Origin: Actinomadura hallensis | Lineage (GTDB): Bacteria > Actinomycetota > Actinomycetes > Streptosporangiales > Streptosporangiaceae | Assembly: GCF_006716765.1 (NCBI RefSeq) | Contig: NZ_VFPO01000001.1 | Coordinates: 4,712,001-4,776,000 of the forward strand | Length of the DNA: 64,000 bases | Reading direction: 5' to 3' | Part shown: piece after piece, positions 25,501 through 32,720 of the stretch | Layout: every line of letters begins with the position of its first letter | Position numbering within the stretch: position 1 is the first letter of the stretch | Notes under the pieces: generated by a model | The model's database searches: none | Told to the model about the DNA's origin: nothing | What the model saw: only the letters and a program-made list of their open reading frames with translations | Program-made: the position numbers and the translations under genes

Positions 25501-25579
25501 CGGCCGGGCCGGGTCGTCCGGCCCGGCCGCCTCGGTCTGCGGGGCCGCCGCCCGCGCCCGGGGCGGGCGCGGGCGGCGG
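25501..25579 (-). terminator. Two intercistronic hairpins between ytfQ and ytfR
   Basis: One perfect 15-bp stem (arms 25545-25559 and 25565-25579, 5-nt loop) directly follows the ytfQ stop, and a second 10-bp stem (25501-25510 with 25520-25529) follows it. Such hairpins after a binding-protein gene usually cause partial termination or protect the upstream mRNA, giving excess binding protein over the membrane parts. Confidence 0.7.
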
Positions 25580-25585
25580 TTCGGA

Positions 25586-26566
25586 TCAGTACTGGCGACT
25601 GGGAAGGGCCTTCTTGGCGGCCTCCTGGTCGAAGACCGTCTCCTCGGTGACGATGCGCCGCTCGACGGGCTCGTCGGCGTGCACCTTCTTGACGATCTCC
25701 ATCAGCTGCCCGCCGAGCAGCGGGTTGCACTCCACGATGAAGTTGATCTTGCCGTCCGCCAGGGCCTGCATCCCGTCCCGGACGGCGTCCACCGTGATGA
25801 TCTTGATGTCCTCGCCGGGCTTCTTCCCGGCCTCCTCGATCGCCTGGATCGCGCCGAGCCCCATGTCGTCGTTGTGCGCGTACAGGACGTCGATGTCCTT
25901 GTGGGCCTTCAGGAGGGCCTGCATGACCTCCTTGCCCTTGGCGCGGGTGAACTCCCCGGACTGCGACGCGATCACCTTGAGGTTCGGGTTGGCCTTGATG
26001 ACCTCGGCGAACCCCTTCTTCCGGTCGATCGCGGGCGCGGCTCCGACCGTCCCTTCGAGCTGGACGATGTTCACCGTCTCGTCCGAGTCCTTGTACTCGT
26101 CGACGAGCCACTGGCCGGCCTTCTTGCCCTCCTCGACGAAGTCGGAGCCCAGGAAGGTCACGTACATGGACGGGTCGGAGTCGACCGCGCGGTCGGTCAG
26201 CACGACCGGGATGCCGGCCGCCTTCGCCTCCTTGAGGACCGCGTCCCAGCCGGTGACGACGACCGGCGAGAACGCGATGACGTCGACCTTCTGCTTGATG
26301 AAGGAGCGGATCGCGGCGATCTGGTTCTCCTGCTTCTGCTGCGCGTCGGCGAACTTGAGGTCGATGCCGGCGGCCGCGGCCTCCTCCTTGATCGACTTGG
26401 TGTTCGCCGTGCGCCAGCCGCTCTCGGCTCCGACCTGGGAGAACCCCAGGGTGATCTTGTCCGACCCGGAGCCGGAACCGGAATCGGAACCGGAGTCGCC
26501 GCAGGCGGCCAGGGACGCCAGGGCGAGCGCCGCGCCCGCGGCGGCGGCGAGGATTCTTCGCTTCAT
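25586..26566 (-). CDS. ytfQ: Galactofuranose-type sugar-binding lipoprotein
   Basis: A 326-residue periplasmic-binding-fold lipoprotein. The signal ends in LASLAAC-G, a lipobox for diacylglyceryl anchoring outside the membrane, followed by a Ser/Gly/Asp linker. The mature part closely tracks E. coli YtfQ: ESGWRTANTKSIKEEAA, QQKQENQIAAIRSFI, GTVGAAPAIDRKKGFAE, SQSGEFTRAKGKEVM and YAHNDDMGLGAIQAI. YtfQ binds galactofuranose; the ligand here is inferred. GAAGGAGA lies upstream of the ATG. First solid gene of the importer operon, with a LacI-type operator 33 bp before its start. Confidence 0.93.
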   Translation of the reverse strand: MKRRILAAAAGAALALASLAACGDSGSDSGSGSGSDKITLGFSQVGAESGWRTANTKSIKEEAAAAGIDLKFADAQQKQENQIAAIRSFIKQKVDVIAFSPVVVTGWDAVLKEAKAAGIPVVLTDRAVDSDPSMYVTFLGSDFVEEGKKAGQWLVDEYKDSDETVNIVQLEGTVGAAPAIDRKKGFAEVIKANPNLKVIASQSGEFTRAKGKEVMQALLKAHKDIDVLYAHNDDMGLGAIQAIEEAGKKPGEDIKIITVDAVRDGMQALADGKINFIVECNPLLGGQLMEIVKKVHADEPVERRIVTEETVFDQEAAKKALPSRQY

Positions 26567-26598
26567 CGGGGGTTCTCCTTCGAGGGGGTGGGGCGCTG

Positions 26599-26612
26599 TG
26601 TTAGCGCTAACA
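26599..26612. promoter_or_regulatory. LacI-type operator (perfect palindrome) before ytfQ
   Basis: TGTTAGCGCTAACA is a perfect 14-bp palindrome with the central CG typical of LacI/GalR-family operators. It lies 33 bp upstream of the ytfQ ATG. Two related sites occur further upstream at 27012 and 27148. Confidence 0.75.
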
Positions 26613-26648
26613 TCACGAGGTGGACGGAGGGAGGTCGAAGGGGGCGGA

Positions 26649-26981
26649 TCAGGCGCTGACGACGGCGGCGGGACGGCCGGGGCGTTCCGCCGGCAGGAGG
26701 AAGGCACCGCTTCCGGCCGCACCGGAGTCTCGCCGGACGGCGACCGGAAGCCGGGGGGCGGAGCAGGCAGGGTGGTCGTGGTGGGCGATGCCGGCGTCCT
26801 GCGGCAGGCAGTGCGCGGCGGACACGGCGTCGGCGGACGGGTCGCGGGCGACGGTTCCGCCCGGGCCGCGGCCGGGCCGGAGCGGCCGCTCCCCCGCGGG
26901 CGAGGCGGGCTCGCGGCACTCCCCGCCCACCGGGGCAGCCCGCCGGGCGGCCGCCGGACGCCGTCCCGCCGACTCGCCCAT
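26649..26981 (-). CDS. Possible leader ORF of the sugar-importer operon
   Basis: A 110-codon frame (MGESAGRRPAAARRAAPVGG at the start) begins just after the predicted promoter at 27011-27039, with GGGAGG five bases before its ATG, and ends 82 bp before ytfQ. The protein is Arg/Pro/Ala-rich with HCLPQDAGIAHHDHPAC in the middle and resembles no family I know. Position and ribosome binding site favour a real gene; the low-complexity composition favours chance. Otherwise the importer mRNA would have a leader of about 440 nt. Confidence 0.3.
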   Translation of the reverse strand: MGESAGRRPAAARRAAPVGGECREPASPAGERPLRPGRGPGGTVARDPSADAVSAAHCLPQDAGIAHHDHPACSAPRLPVAVRRDSGAAGSGAFLLPAERPGRPAAVVSA

Positions 26982-27010
26982 CGCGCCTCCCGCCGCACAC
27001 GCTTGGCTGG

Positions 27011-27039
27011 AATGTTTGCGATAACGCGAGATCATGTCA
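27011..27039 (-). promoter_or_regulatory. Predicted importer promoter overlapped by a LacI-type site
   Basis: On the minus strand TTGACA (27034-27039) is a perfect -35 and AAACAT (27011-27016) a weak -10, with a 17-bp spacer. TGTTTGCGATAACG (27012-27025) overlaps the -10 and spacer and matches the perfect operator at 26599 in 11 of 14 positions, so a repressor there would block RNA polymerase. Confidence 0.55.
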
Positions 27040-27147
27040 ATACCCGCGCGGACGGCAGATCCGGTCAAGTGCCAGCCGAACAGGGCCTACCTCATACCGC
27101 CGGGCAACAGAGAGGCCGGTCGTGGTCCGGCCATTGACGCCCGAGAC

Positions 27148-27161
27148 AGGTAGCGCTAACA
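27148..27161. promoter_or_regulatory. Third LacI-type operator
   Basis: AGGTAGCGCTAACA matches the perfect operator at 26599-26612 in 12 of 14 positions and contains its whole central TAGCGCTA. It lies between the alcohol dehydrogenase stop and the importer promoter, about 135 bp upstream of the second site, a spacing that would allow DNA looping. Confidence 0.6.
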
Positions 27162-27204
27162 CATCTCATCCGCACCACCCGCCGCAGGAGGACCGTCCCG
27201 GCGG

Positions 27205-28236
27205 TCAGGGGGTGAGGATGGCGCGGCCGCGGACCTGCCCGGCGTCGAGGGCGTCGATCGCGGTCTGGAAGTCGTCCAGGCCGTACTTCTGGGTGTGCAG
27301 GGTGACCGCGCCGCGGGCGGCGAGGGCCATCAGGTCGCACAGGTCGTTGTAGGAGCCGACGAGGTTGCCGATGATGTTGATCTCGGCGGAGATGACGTCG
27401 ATCGTGGGGACGTCGATGTTCTCCCCGTACCCGACCACGTGGTAGTCGCCGGCGCGCCGCAGCATGCGCAGTCCCTCGGCGGTGGTGCCGCCCTCCCCGA
27501 CGAAGTCGACGACGACCTCGGCGCCGCCGCCGGTGAGGTCGAGGACCTCCTCGACGTGCTCGCCGCCCGCGAGGACGGCGCGGTCCGCGCCGATCGAGGA
27601 GGCGAGCTCGACGGCGTCCGGACTGCGGTCGACGACGATCAGCTCGGCGGCGGTGAGGGCCTTGAGCACCTGGACGCCGATGTGCCCGAGCCCTCCGGCG
27701 CCGATGACCACGCAGTGGTCGCGCGGGGTCAGCCTCCGCGCGGCCTTGGCGGCCGCGTGGTAGGCGGTGAGCCCCGCGTCGGCGTAGGCGGCGACGTCGG
27801 CGGGCTCCAGGGCGCCCGCGAGCTTCACGACGCTGCGCGCGGACGTCCTGATGTAGTCGGCGTACCCGCCGTCGCTGTCGATGCCCGGGAAGCGGCTGTT
27901 CTCGCAGTGGACGTCGTCCCCGGACCGGCAGGCACGGCACAGCCCGCACGTGACCAGGGGGTGGAGGATCACCTTGTCGCCTTCGGCGACGTTGGTGACC
28001 GCGGACCCGACGGCGTGCACCCAGCCGGCGTTCTCGTGCCCGATCGTGTAGGGCAGCCGCACCCCGGACTTCTCGGCCCACTGGCCCTCCAGGATGTGCA
28101 GGTCGGTCCGGCAGACCCCGGCGCCGCCGATCTTCACGACCACGTCGAGCGGGTCCGCGGGTTCCGGGACGGGCACCTCCGCCATCCGCAGGTTCTCGTG
28201 GTAGCCGACGACCTGGACCGCTCGCATCGAATCCAT
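27205..28236 (-). CDS. Zinc-dependent alcohol dehydrogenase (MDR family)
   Basis: A 343-residue medium-chain dehydrogenase. Catalytic zinc ligands are the Cys of CRTDLH and the His-Glu of GHENAGW; the structural zinc cysteines are C-x2-C-x2-C-x7-C in CGLCRACRSGDDVHCE. The NAD-binding motif is GAGGLGHIG, then VVDRSPDAVELA. It oxidises an alcohol with NAD(P)+ in the cytosol; the substrate is unknown. The ATG at 28236 has GAGGAG eight bases upstream. It reads toward the sugar-importer operon. Two GTGTGCACCG words (28261, 28280) lie just upstream of its start. Confidence 0.93.
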   Translation of the reverse strand: MDSMRAVQVVGYHENLRMAEVPVPEPADPLDVVVKIGGAGVCRTDLHILEGQWAEKSGVRLPYTIGHENAGWVHAVGSAVTNVAEGDKVILHPLVTCGLCRACRSGDDVHCENSRFPGIDSDGGYADYIRTSARSVVKLAGALEPADVAAYADAGLTAYHAAAKAARRLTPRDHCVVIGAGGLGHIGVQVLKALTAAELIVVDRSPDAVELASSIGADRAVLAGGEHVEEVLDLTGGGAEVVVDFVGEGGTTAEGLRMLRRAGDYHVVGYGENIDVPTIDVISAEINIIGNLVGSYNDLCDLMALAARGAVTLHTQKYGLDDFQTAIDALDAGQVRGRAILTP

Positions 28237-28447
28237 CAGGACCACTCCTCGCAGTAGACGGTGTGCACCGCGGGAGACCGTGTGCACCGTTCGGCTCGGC
28301 GCCTGCATACCCGTGCGGCGGGTCCCTGACCATCCCGCCGTCGATGCGTCCCGGGTCCGATGGTGGCCTCTTCGGGCCGTCGCGGTTCCCCGGGAGGCCG
28401 CCGCGGGCGCAGGATGGGATCTCCGTCCGTTCTTTCAGGGAGGCCCG

Positions 28448-29251
28448 ATGGCGGGAGACGCGGCGATGGACCGGATCGACACGAGCGTCCCGCATTCGGC
28501 GCGGATCTGGAACTACTGGCTGGGCGGCAAGGATAACTACCCGGTCGACCGGGCGGCCGGCGACCAGTACAAGGAGACGTTCCCGGGCGTGGTGGACGTC
28601 GCCCGCGCGTCCCGCCTGTTCCTGACGCGTTCCGTCCGCTACCTGGCAGGGGAGGCGGGCGTCCGCTAGTTCCTGGACGTGGGGACGGGCCTGCCGACGG
28701 TGGACAACACCCATGAGGTCGCGCAGCGCATCGCGCCGGACGCGCGCATCGTCTATGTCGACAACGATCCGCTGGTGCTCGTCCACGCGCGGGCGCTGCT
28801 CACCAGCACGAGCGAGGGCGCCACCGACTACGTCGAGGCCGACCTCCATGAACCTGAGAGCATCCTGGAGGCGGCGGCGAAGACGCTGGATCTGTCGCAG
28901 CCGGTCGGGCTCATCCTGAGCGGCATCATGGGTCATGTCCCGGACGGTGACGAGGCGCGTTCGATCGTGCGGGCATTGCTGGGGCCGCTGCCGTCCGGCA
29001 GTTATCTCTCTTTGAACGACGGTACGAGCGTGGTCGCCGGGGAGGCCGTCGAGGAGGCGCAGGACGAGTACAACGAGGGCGGCGCGGTGCCGTACCAGCT
29101 GCGGTCGCCGGAGGAGATCGGCCGGTTCTTCGAGGGTTTGGAGCTGGTCGAGCCGGGCCTGGTGTCGTGTCCGCTGTGGCGTCCGGAGTCGTCCCGTGGG
29201 GAGGATCCGAAGCCTGTCGACGCGTTCGGCGCGGTGGGCAGGAAGCCCTGA
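28448..29251 (+). pseudogene. SAM-dependent methyltransferase (Methyltransf_19 type) interrupted by an in-frame TAG
   Basis: The first 73 codons encode the typical N-terminus (DTSVPHSARIWNYWLGGKDN, then FPGVVDVARASRLFLTRSVR), then TAG occurs at 28667-28669, and the same frame continues at once with FLDVGTGLPTVDNTHEVAQR, the SAM-binding motif, to a natural end of about 267 codons. Homologues I know read VRQFLDIGTG here, so a single CAG to TAG change explains the break. GGGAGG precedes the ATG. The rest of the frame looks intact, so the mutation is recent, a sequencing error, or read through. Confidence 0.85.
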
Positions 29252-29253
29252 GG

Positions 29254-29326
29254 TACCCCCGAGCGGATTCGAACCGCCGTTACCGCCTTGAGAGGGCGGC
29301 GTCCTAGGCCACTAGACGACGGGGGC
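29254..29326 (-). tRNA. tRNA-Glu (anticodon CTC), copy 1
   Basis: On the minus strand a 73-nt cloverleaf starts GCCCCCG with matching CGGGGGT and discriminator A. The anticodon stem CCGCC/GGCGG encloses loop CTCTCAA, anticodon CTC, reading GAG. The T loop is GTTCGAATC. CCA is not fully encoded. Identical to the copy at 29621-29693. Confidence 0.96.
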
Positions 29327-29550
29327 CGGACTGTGCGCCCGGGCGATCTCTCGCTCGGGCCTGACCCACCCTACAGGACCGTCCCCACCACCTCGAACCG
29401 TTTCCGCCCCCTTCTGCGCCGTCAACCGCGATCGCCGCAGCTGAGGACGCAGATCTCACAGCGCCGAACGCCCCGAGACGAATACGGCTTCTTGGACGTC
29501 GCACCCGAGGAAACGGTGCGGAGGTGAGGGCGAAGCCCGAACACCGGGGG

Positions 29551-29573
29551 TTCCAGGGGGTCGCCCCCTGGAA
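29551..29573. repeat. Dispersed G-rich palindrome between the two tRNA-Glu genes
   Basis: A perfect 10-bp stem, TTCCAGGGGG with CCCCCTGGAA, around TCG. It belongs with the G6-TCGT-C6 elements at 1656 and 9697, sharing the GGGGGTCG...CCCCC core, and is preceded by GGGCGAAGCCCGAACACCGG. Confidence 0.7.
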
Positions 29574-29581
29574 GACACCAG

Positions 29582-29611
29582 AAAAAGCGAAGATGCCCCC
29601 GAAGGGGCATC
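29582..29611 (-). terminator. Intrinsic terminator of the tRNA-Gln/tRNA-Glu unit
   Basis: On the minus strand GATGCCCC-TTCG-GGGGCATC is an 8-bp stem with a stable UUCG tetraloop, followed by TTCGCTTTTTC. It lies ten bases past the second tRNA-Glu copy. The U-tract makes it one of few canonical terminators in this window. Confidence 0.85.
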
Positions 29612-29620
29612 GAGTAGGGG

Positions 29621-29693
29621 TACCCCCGAGCGGATTCGAACCGCCGTTACCGCCTTGAGAGGGCGGCGTCCTAGGCCACTAGACGACGGGGGC
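29621..29693 (-). tRNA. tRNA-Glu (anticodon CTC), copy 2
   Basis: Sequence identical over all 73 nt to the copy at 29254-29326, with the same anticodon CTC and incomplete CCA. It is 24 bp downstream of tRNA-Gln on the same strand and is followed by an intrinsic terminator, so it is transcribed with tRNA-Gln. Confidence 0.96.
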
Positions 29694-29717
29694 GCGTGTT
29701 CACCGAAGTGGACGCAG

Positions 29718-29789
29718 CTGGGGTACCAGGACTCGAACCTAGACTAAGTGAACCAGAATCACTCGTGCTGCCAATTACACCATACCCCA
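29718..29789 (-). tRNA. tRNA-Gln (anticodon CTG)
   Basis: A 72-nt cloverleaf starting TGGGGTA, a 5' end typical of tRNA-Gln, with acceptor partner TACCCCA and discriminator G. The anticodon stem GTGA/TCAC encloses TTCTGGT, anticodon CTG, reading CAG. The T arm has GGTTCGAGTCC. In organisms with GatCAB, encoded here at 56.6-59.9 kb, this tRNA is charged through Glu-tRNA-Gln. Confidence 0.95.
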
Positions 29790-29874
29790 GTGGGTACGGG
29801 CGGCCCGTGCCGTTTCCGGCCGGTCGCTCGTGCCTCGATGAGGATACAGGAGCTTGCGACCACGGCCAAAACGG

Positions 29875-30513
29875 TTAGCCCGGGGAGTCGGGCGGGCCGA
29901 TGTGGCGCCGTCCCCAGTCGACGAGGGGACGCAGCCGGCGCCATGATTCGCGGACCCGCGTCACCACCGCGTCCGGGTCGGCCATCCACGGGTCGGCGGG
30001 CCATCCTTCGCGCGCGTAGAGCGAGCGGTGGCGCAGGAGTTCGAGGCGCGGGTGGTCGGGGGGCGTGCCGCGGGGACGGGTCTTGAGGCGGTCCCCGGCG
30101 ATCTCCATCCCGGCGGCGCTGAGATCGTCCAGGACGGCCTGGAGTTCGCCGCCGTGGGTCTCGGAGTCGACGGCCTCGCGGTAGCGGCGGAGCTGCTCCG
30201 GGGTCGGCGCGTACATGCCGCCCGCGACCATGAGGCCGTCCGCGTCGAGCTGGAGGTAGAAGCCTTCGCTCGTATGGCCGCCCTGGTGCGTCTTGTAGGG
30301 CGACTTGTCCTTGCTGAAGCGGAGGTCGCGGTAGGGGCGGAAGAGCTTGACCGGGCCGAACTCGTCCTCCAGTTCGGCGCACAGCTCTTCCATCGGTTCG
30401 CGCACATGGCGCTCGTACGTCTCCCTGTGGGCGGTCCAGTAGGACTTGCTGTTGTCGGCCTGCAAGCCCTCGTAGAACTCGAACGCCTCACTGGTGAAGC
30501 CGCCGAACGCCAT
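29875..30513 (-). CDS. DUF2461-family protein
   Basis: A 212-residue cytosolic protein of the DUF2461/TIGR02453 family. Landmarks are FEFYEGLQADNSKSYWTAHR at the start, FRPYRDLRFSKDKSPYKTHQ, and the FYLQLDADGLMVAGGMYAP segment. Function of the family is unknown. Start and length are typical. It lies between the tRNA genes and the FAH-family gene, which are neighbours in many actinobacteria. Confidence 0.92.
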   Translation of the reverse strand: MAFGGFTSEAFEFYEGLQADNSKSYWTAHRETYERHVREPMEELCAELEDEFGPVKLFRPYRDLRFSKDKSPYKTHQGGHTSEGFYLQLDADGLMVAGGMYAPTPEQLRRYREAVDSETHGGELQAVLDDLSAAGMEIAGDRLKTRPRGTPPDHPRLELLRHRSLYAREGWPADPWMADPDAVVTRVRESWRRLRPLVDWGRRHIGPPDSPG

Positions 30514-30529
30514 GGCTCCCCCCTCAGTT

Positions 30530-30597
30530 CGGGCGATTCAGTCTCGGGCGATTCAGTCTCGGGCGGTTCAGTCTCGGGCGATTCAGTCGCGGGCGAT
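30530..30597 (-). repeat. 15-bp tandem repeat carrying repeated stop codons at the FAH gene 3' end
   Basis: Four and a half copies of CGGGCGATTCAGTCT. On the minus strand each unit is five codons of the FAH frame ending Arg-Asp-stop, so the last codons and TGA of the gene are repeated in frame four times. Copies differ by one or two bases. It fills the spacer between this gene and the DUF2461 gene. Confidence 0.9.
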
Positions 30598-31350
30598 GAC
30601 CCGGTTGGTCAGGCTGCCGATGTTCTCGATGGTGACGGTGACCTCGTCCCCGATCTCCAGCGGCCCCACCCCGGCGGGCGTGCCGGTGAGGATGACGTCG
30701 CCGGGCAGCAGGGTCATGACCTGGCTGACGTACTCGACGAGGGACGGGATGTCGTGCAGCAGGAGGGACGTCCGCGAGTCCTGGCGGACCTCGCCGTTGA
30801 CCGTGGTGGTGATGGCCAGGTCGGAGGGGTCGACCTCCGTCTCGATCCACGGGCCGAGCGGGCAGAAGGTGTCGAAGCCCTTGGCGCGGGTCCACTGCCC
30901 GTCCTTGGCCTGGAGGTCCCGGGCGGTGACGTCGTTGCCGCAGGTGTAGCCGAGGATGACGTCGGGCACGCGGGACGACGGCACCTCGCGGCACATCCGG
31001 CCGATGACGACGGCCAGCTCGCCCTCGAAGTCGACCCGCTCGGACAGCTTCTGCGGATAGGTGATCGCCTCGTTCGGGCCGATCACCGCCGTCGACGGCT
31101 TGGAGAACACGATCGGCTCCGCCGGCGGTTCGTCGCCGCCCATCTCGCGGACGTGCCCGGCGTAGTTCTTGCCGATGGCGATGACCTTGCTGGGCAGGAT
31201 CGGCGCGAGCAGCCGGACGTCGGCGAACGGGAGGCGCTGCCCGGTGAACTTCAGCTCACCGAACGGATGGGCCGCTATGACGGCGACGGTGTCCTCCTCC
31301 ACCACGCCGAAGGCCATGCCGTCGTCGGTGGAGAACCTGGCGATACGCAT
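30583..31350 (-). CDS. Fumarylacetoacetate hydrolase-family protein
   Basis: A 255-residue FAH-fold enzyme: an N-terminal small domain (residues 1-50) then the catalytic barrel with KVIAIGKNYAGHVREMG, FSKPSTAVIGP, the metal-binding DFEGELAVVIGR, GYTCGNDVTARDLQ, and ILTGTPAGVG. Members hydrolyse C-C bonds of acylpyruvates or isomerise or decarboxylate dicarboxylic acids; the substrate here is unknown. In M. tuberculosis and Streptomyces the orthologue precedes gltX; here gltX is absent. The 3' end is a tandem repeat of stop codons. Confidence 0.92.
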   Translation of the reverse strand: MRIARFSTDDGMAFGVVEEDTVAVIAAHPFGELKFTGQRLPFADVRLLAPILPSKVIAIGKNYAGHVREMGGDEPPAEPIVFSKPSTAVIGPNEAITYPQKLSERVDFEGELAVVIGRMCREVPSSRVPDVILGYTCGNDVTARDLQAKDGQWTRAKGFDTFCPLGPWIETEVDPSDLAITTTVNGEVRQDSRTSLLLHDIPSLVEYVSQVMTLLPGDVILTGTPAGVGPLEIGDEVTVTIENIGSLTNRVIARD

Positions 31351-31371
31351 GGTCAGAGCCTAATGCGTGGG

Positions 31372-32700
31372 TCAGAAGCCGCATGCCTCGCCGTTGAGCT
31401 TGCACCCCTTCGGCGCGGTGGTCGCGCCCGACGCGCCGAACTGCACGGCCCAGGTCCCGCCGGGCGGGATGGCGGGGGCGCCGTCGAGGTTCTCGATCAC
31501 GGCCCTCTCACCGCCCTCGACGAGCTTGCCGCCCCAGATGTTCTTCACGTCCGCGCCGGGGGTGCGGAAGGTGATCTTCCAGGTCCGCATCGGCCTGCCG
31601 GTGCGGTTGGTGATGACCATCCGGCCTTCGAAGTACCCCTCGTCCTGCTGGACGAGCTGGTAGGTGATGCCGTCGCCCTCCATCACCGGCCCGATCGGCG
31701 CGGTGGGCACCGGCGGCGACGCGGGCGGCGGCGCGGGGGCCTGCCCCGGAGGCTCGGCCGACGGCCGACCGGCCGGCGGTGCGGCGGGCGCCCCGCCCTG
31801 CGGATCGCCGCCGGTCGGGGCGGGCGCGGCGCCGCCTCCCTCACCCGCCGGCGCCGACGCCGAGGGAGAGGTCTTCGCGGCCGCGCCGTCCCCGCCGGAC
31901 CGTCCGGTCAGCAGCAGGATTACGACGCCTGCGGCGGCGAGGAGCACCACCGTCCCGGCGGCGAGCGCGACCAGCAGCACCGGCCGCCGGGAACGGGACG
32001 TCGCGGACGGCGGCGCTCCCCCCGACGGCATGAAGGCGGGCGGCATCGTCTCCTGAGAGGGCGCCTCCTGCGGCGGCGCGCCGGGCGTCCCGTGGGCGGA
32101 CGCGGGAGCGGCCGGTTCCGCCTCGGCGGAGAACTGCCCGGTCCACGGCCCCGCGGAGGGCGCGGCGGGCTGCGGGTCCGCCGCCGTGCGCCCCGCGGCG
32201 ACCGGGGTCCGCTCCCCCGTCGCCTCCGGGTCGTCGCCGGGCTCGGCGCCCTGCTCGTCCGGCTCCCGGCCGGGCGCCGCGAAGACGACCGCCTCCGGCG
32301 GGTCGCGCCGGACGAACGGAGCGGGGATGTCGGTGGCGGTGACCGAGGGGTCGGGAGCACCGGTCATGCCGTCGGTGACGGTGGACGGCGGCTCCCCGGA
32401 CGGCGCGTCCTGAAGGGTCACGTCCAGGTCGCCCTGGGTCGCGGGCTCCTCGGCGTCGTCCTTCGGGAAGTCCTGGAGCGTCGCCCCGGAGTCGAAGGGG
32501 GCCTCCGCGGATGCGTCGACGGCGGTCGCCTCGGGATCCGCCGCGGCGGCTCCGGGTCCGGCGGCCCTGCCGGGGACGCGGAACTCGGCGGTCGTCTTGT
32601 GGTCCGGGGGAACGTACCCGGGCTCCTCGCCGCTCAACTCGTCACCCTCCACTTCCGTCGGCTCATGGAGTCCGACGACGGTGGAGGCGGTTCGGTTCAT
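31372..32700 (-). CDS. Membrane-anchored protein with extracytoplasmic CBM2-like domain
   Basis: A 442-residue protein in three parts. Residues 1-235 are acidic, Pro/Ala/Glu-rich and probably disordered in the cytosol. One transmembrane helix follows (VLLVALAAGTVVLLAAAGVV, about 243-266). Then a Pro/Gly linker leads to a C-terminal beta domain (about 345-442) resembling carbohydrate-binding module 2: YQLVQQDEGYFEGRMVITNR, MRTWKITF, and the end GCKLNGEACGF, with a Cys pair. No catalytic domain. It may bind cell-surface or environmental polysaccharide. Only 20 bp from the upstream Sel1-like gene, so co-transcribed. Confidence 0.8.
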   Translation of the reverse strand: MNRTASTVVGLHEPTEVEGDELSGEEPGYVPPDHKTTAEFRVPGRAAGPGAAAADPEATAVDASAEAPFDSGATLQDFPKDDAEEPATQGDLDVTLQDAPSGEPPSTVTDGMTGAPDPSVTATDIPAPFVRRDPPEAVVFAAPGREPDEQGAEPGDDPEATGERTPVAAGRTAADPQPAAPSAGPWTGQFSAEAEPAAPASAHGTPGAPPQEAPSQETMPPAFMPSGGAPPSATSRSRRPVLLVALAAGTVVLLAAAGVVILLLTGRSGGDGAAAKTSPSASAPAGEGGGAAPAPTGGDPQGGAPAAPPAGRPSAEPPGQAPAPPPASPPVPTAPIGPVMEGDGITYQLVQQDEGYFEGRMVITNRTGRPMRTWKITFRTPGADVKNIWGGKLVEGGERAVIENLDGAPAIPPGGTWAVQFGASGATTAPKGCKLNGEACGF

Positions 32701-32720
32701 CCCCGATGCGGGGGCGGCGG

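Noticed and set aside
26620..27024. Plus-strand 134-codon frame in the importer upstream region
   Set aside because: Arg/Pro/Ala-rich, no good ribosome binding site, and opposite to the promoter and operators; the minus-strand frame is the better, though still weak, candidate.
29254..29693. Duplicate tRNA-Glu genes considered as attL/attR of an integrated element
   Set aside because: Only 294 bp lie between them, with a terminator and a repeat but no integrase or cargo; a tandem tRNA duplication explains it.
30530..30597. Tandem 15-bp repeats considered as a CRISPR remnant
   Set aside because: Units are contiguous without unique spacers, far too short, and in frame with the neighbouring gene; no cas genes are present.
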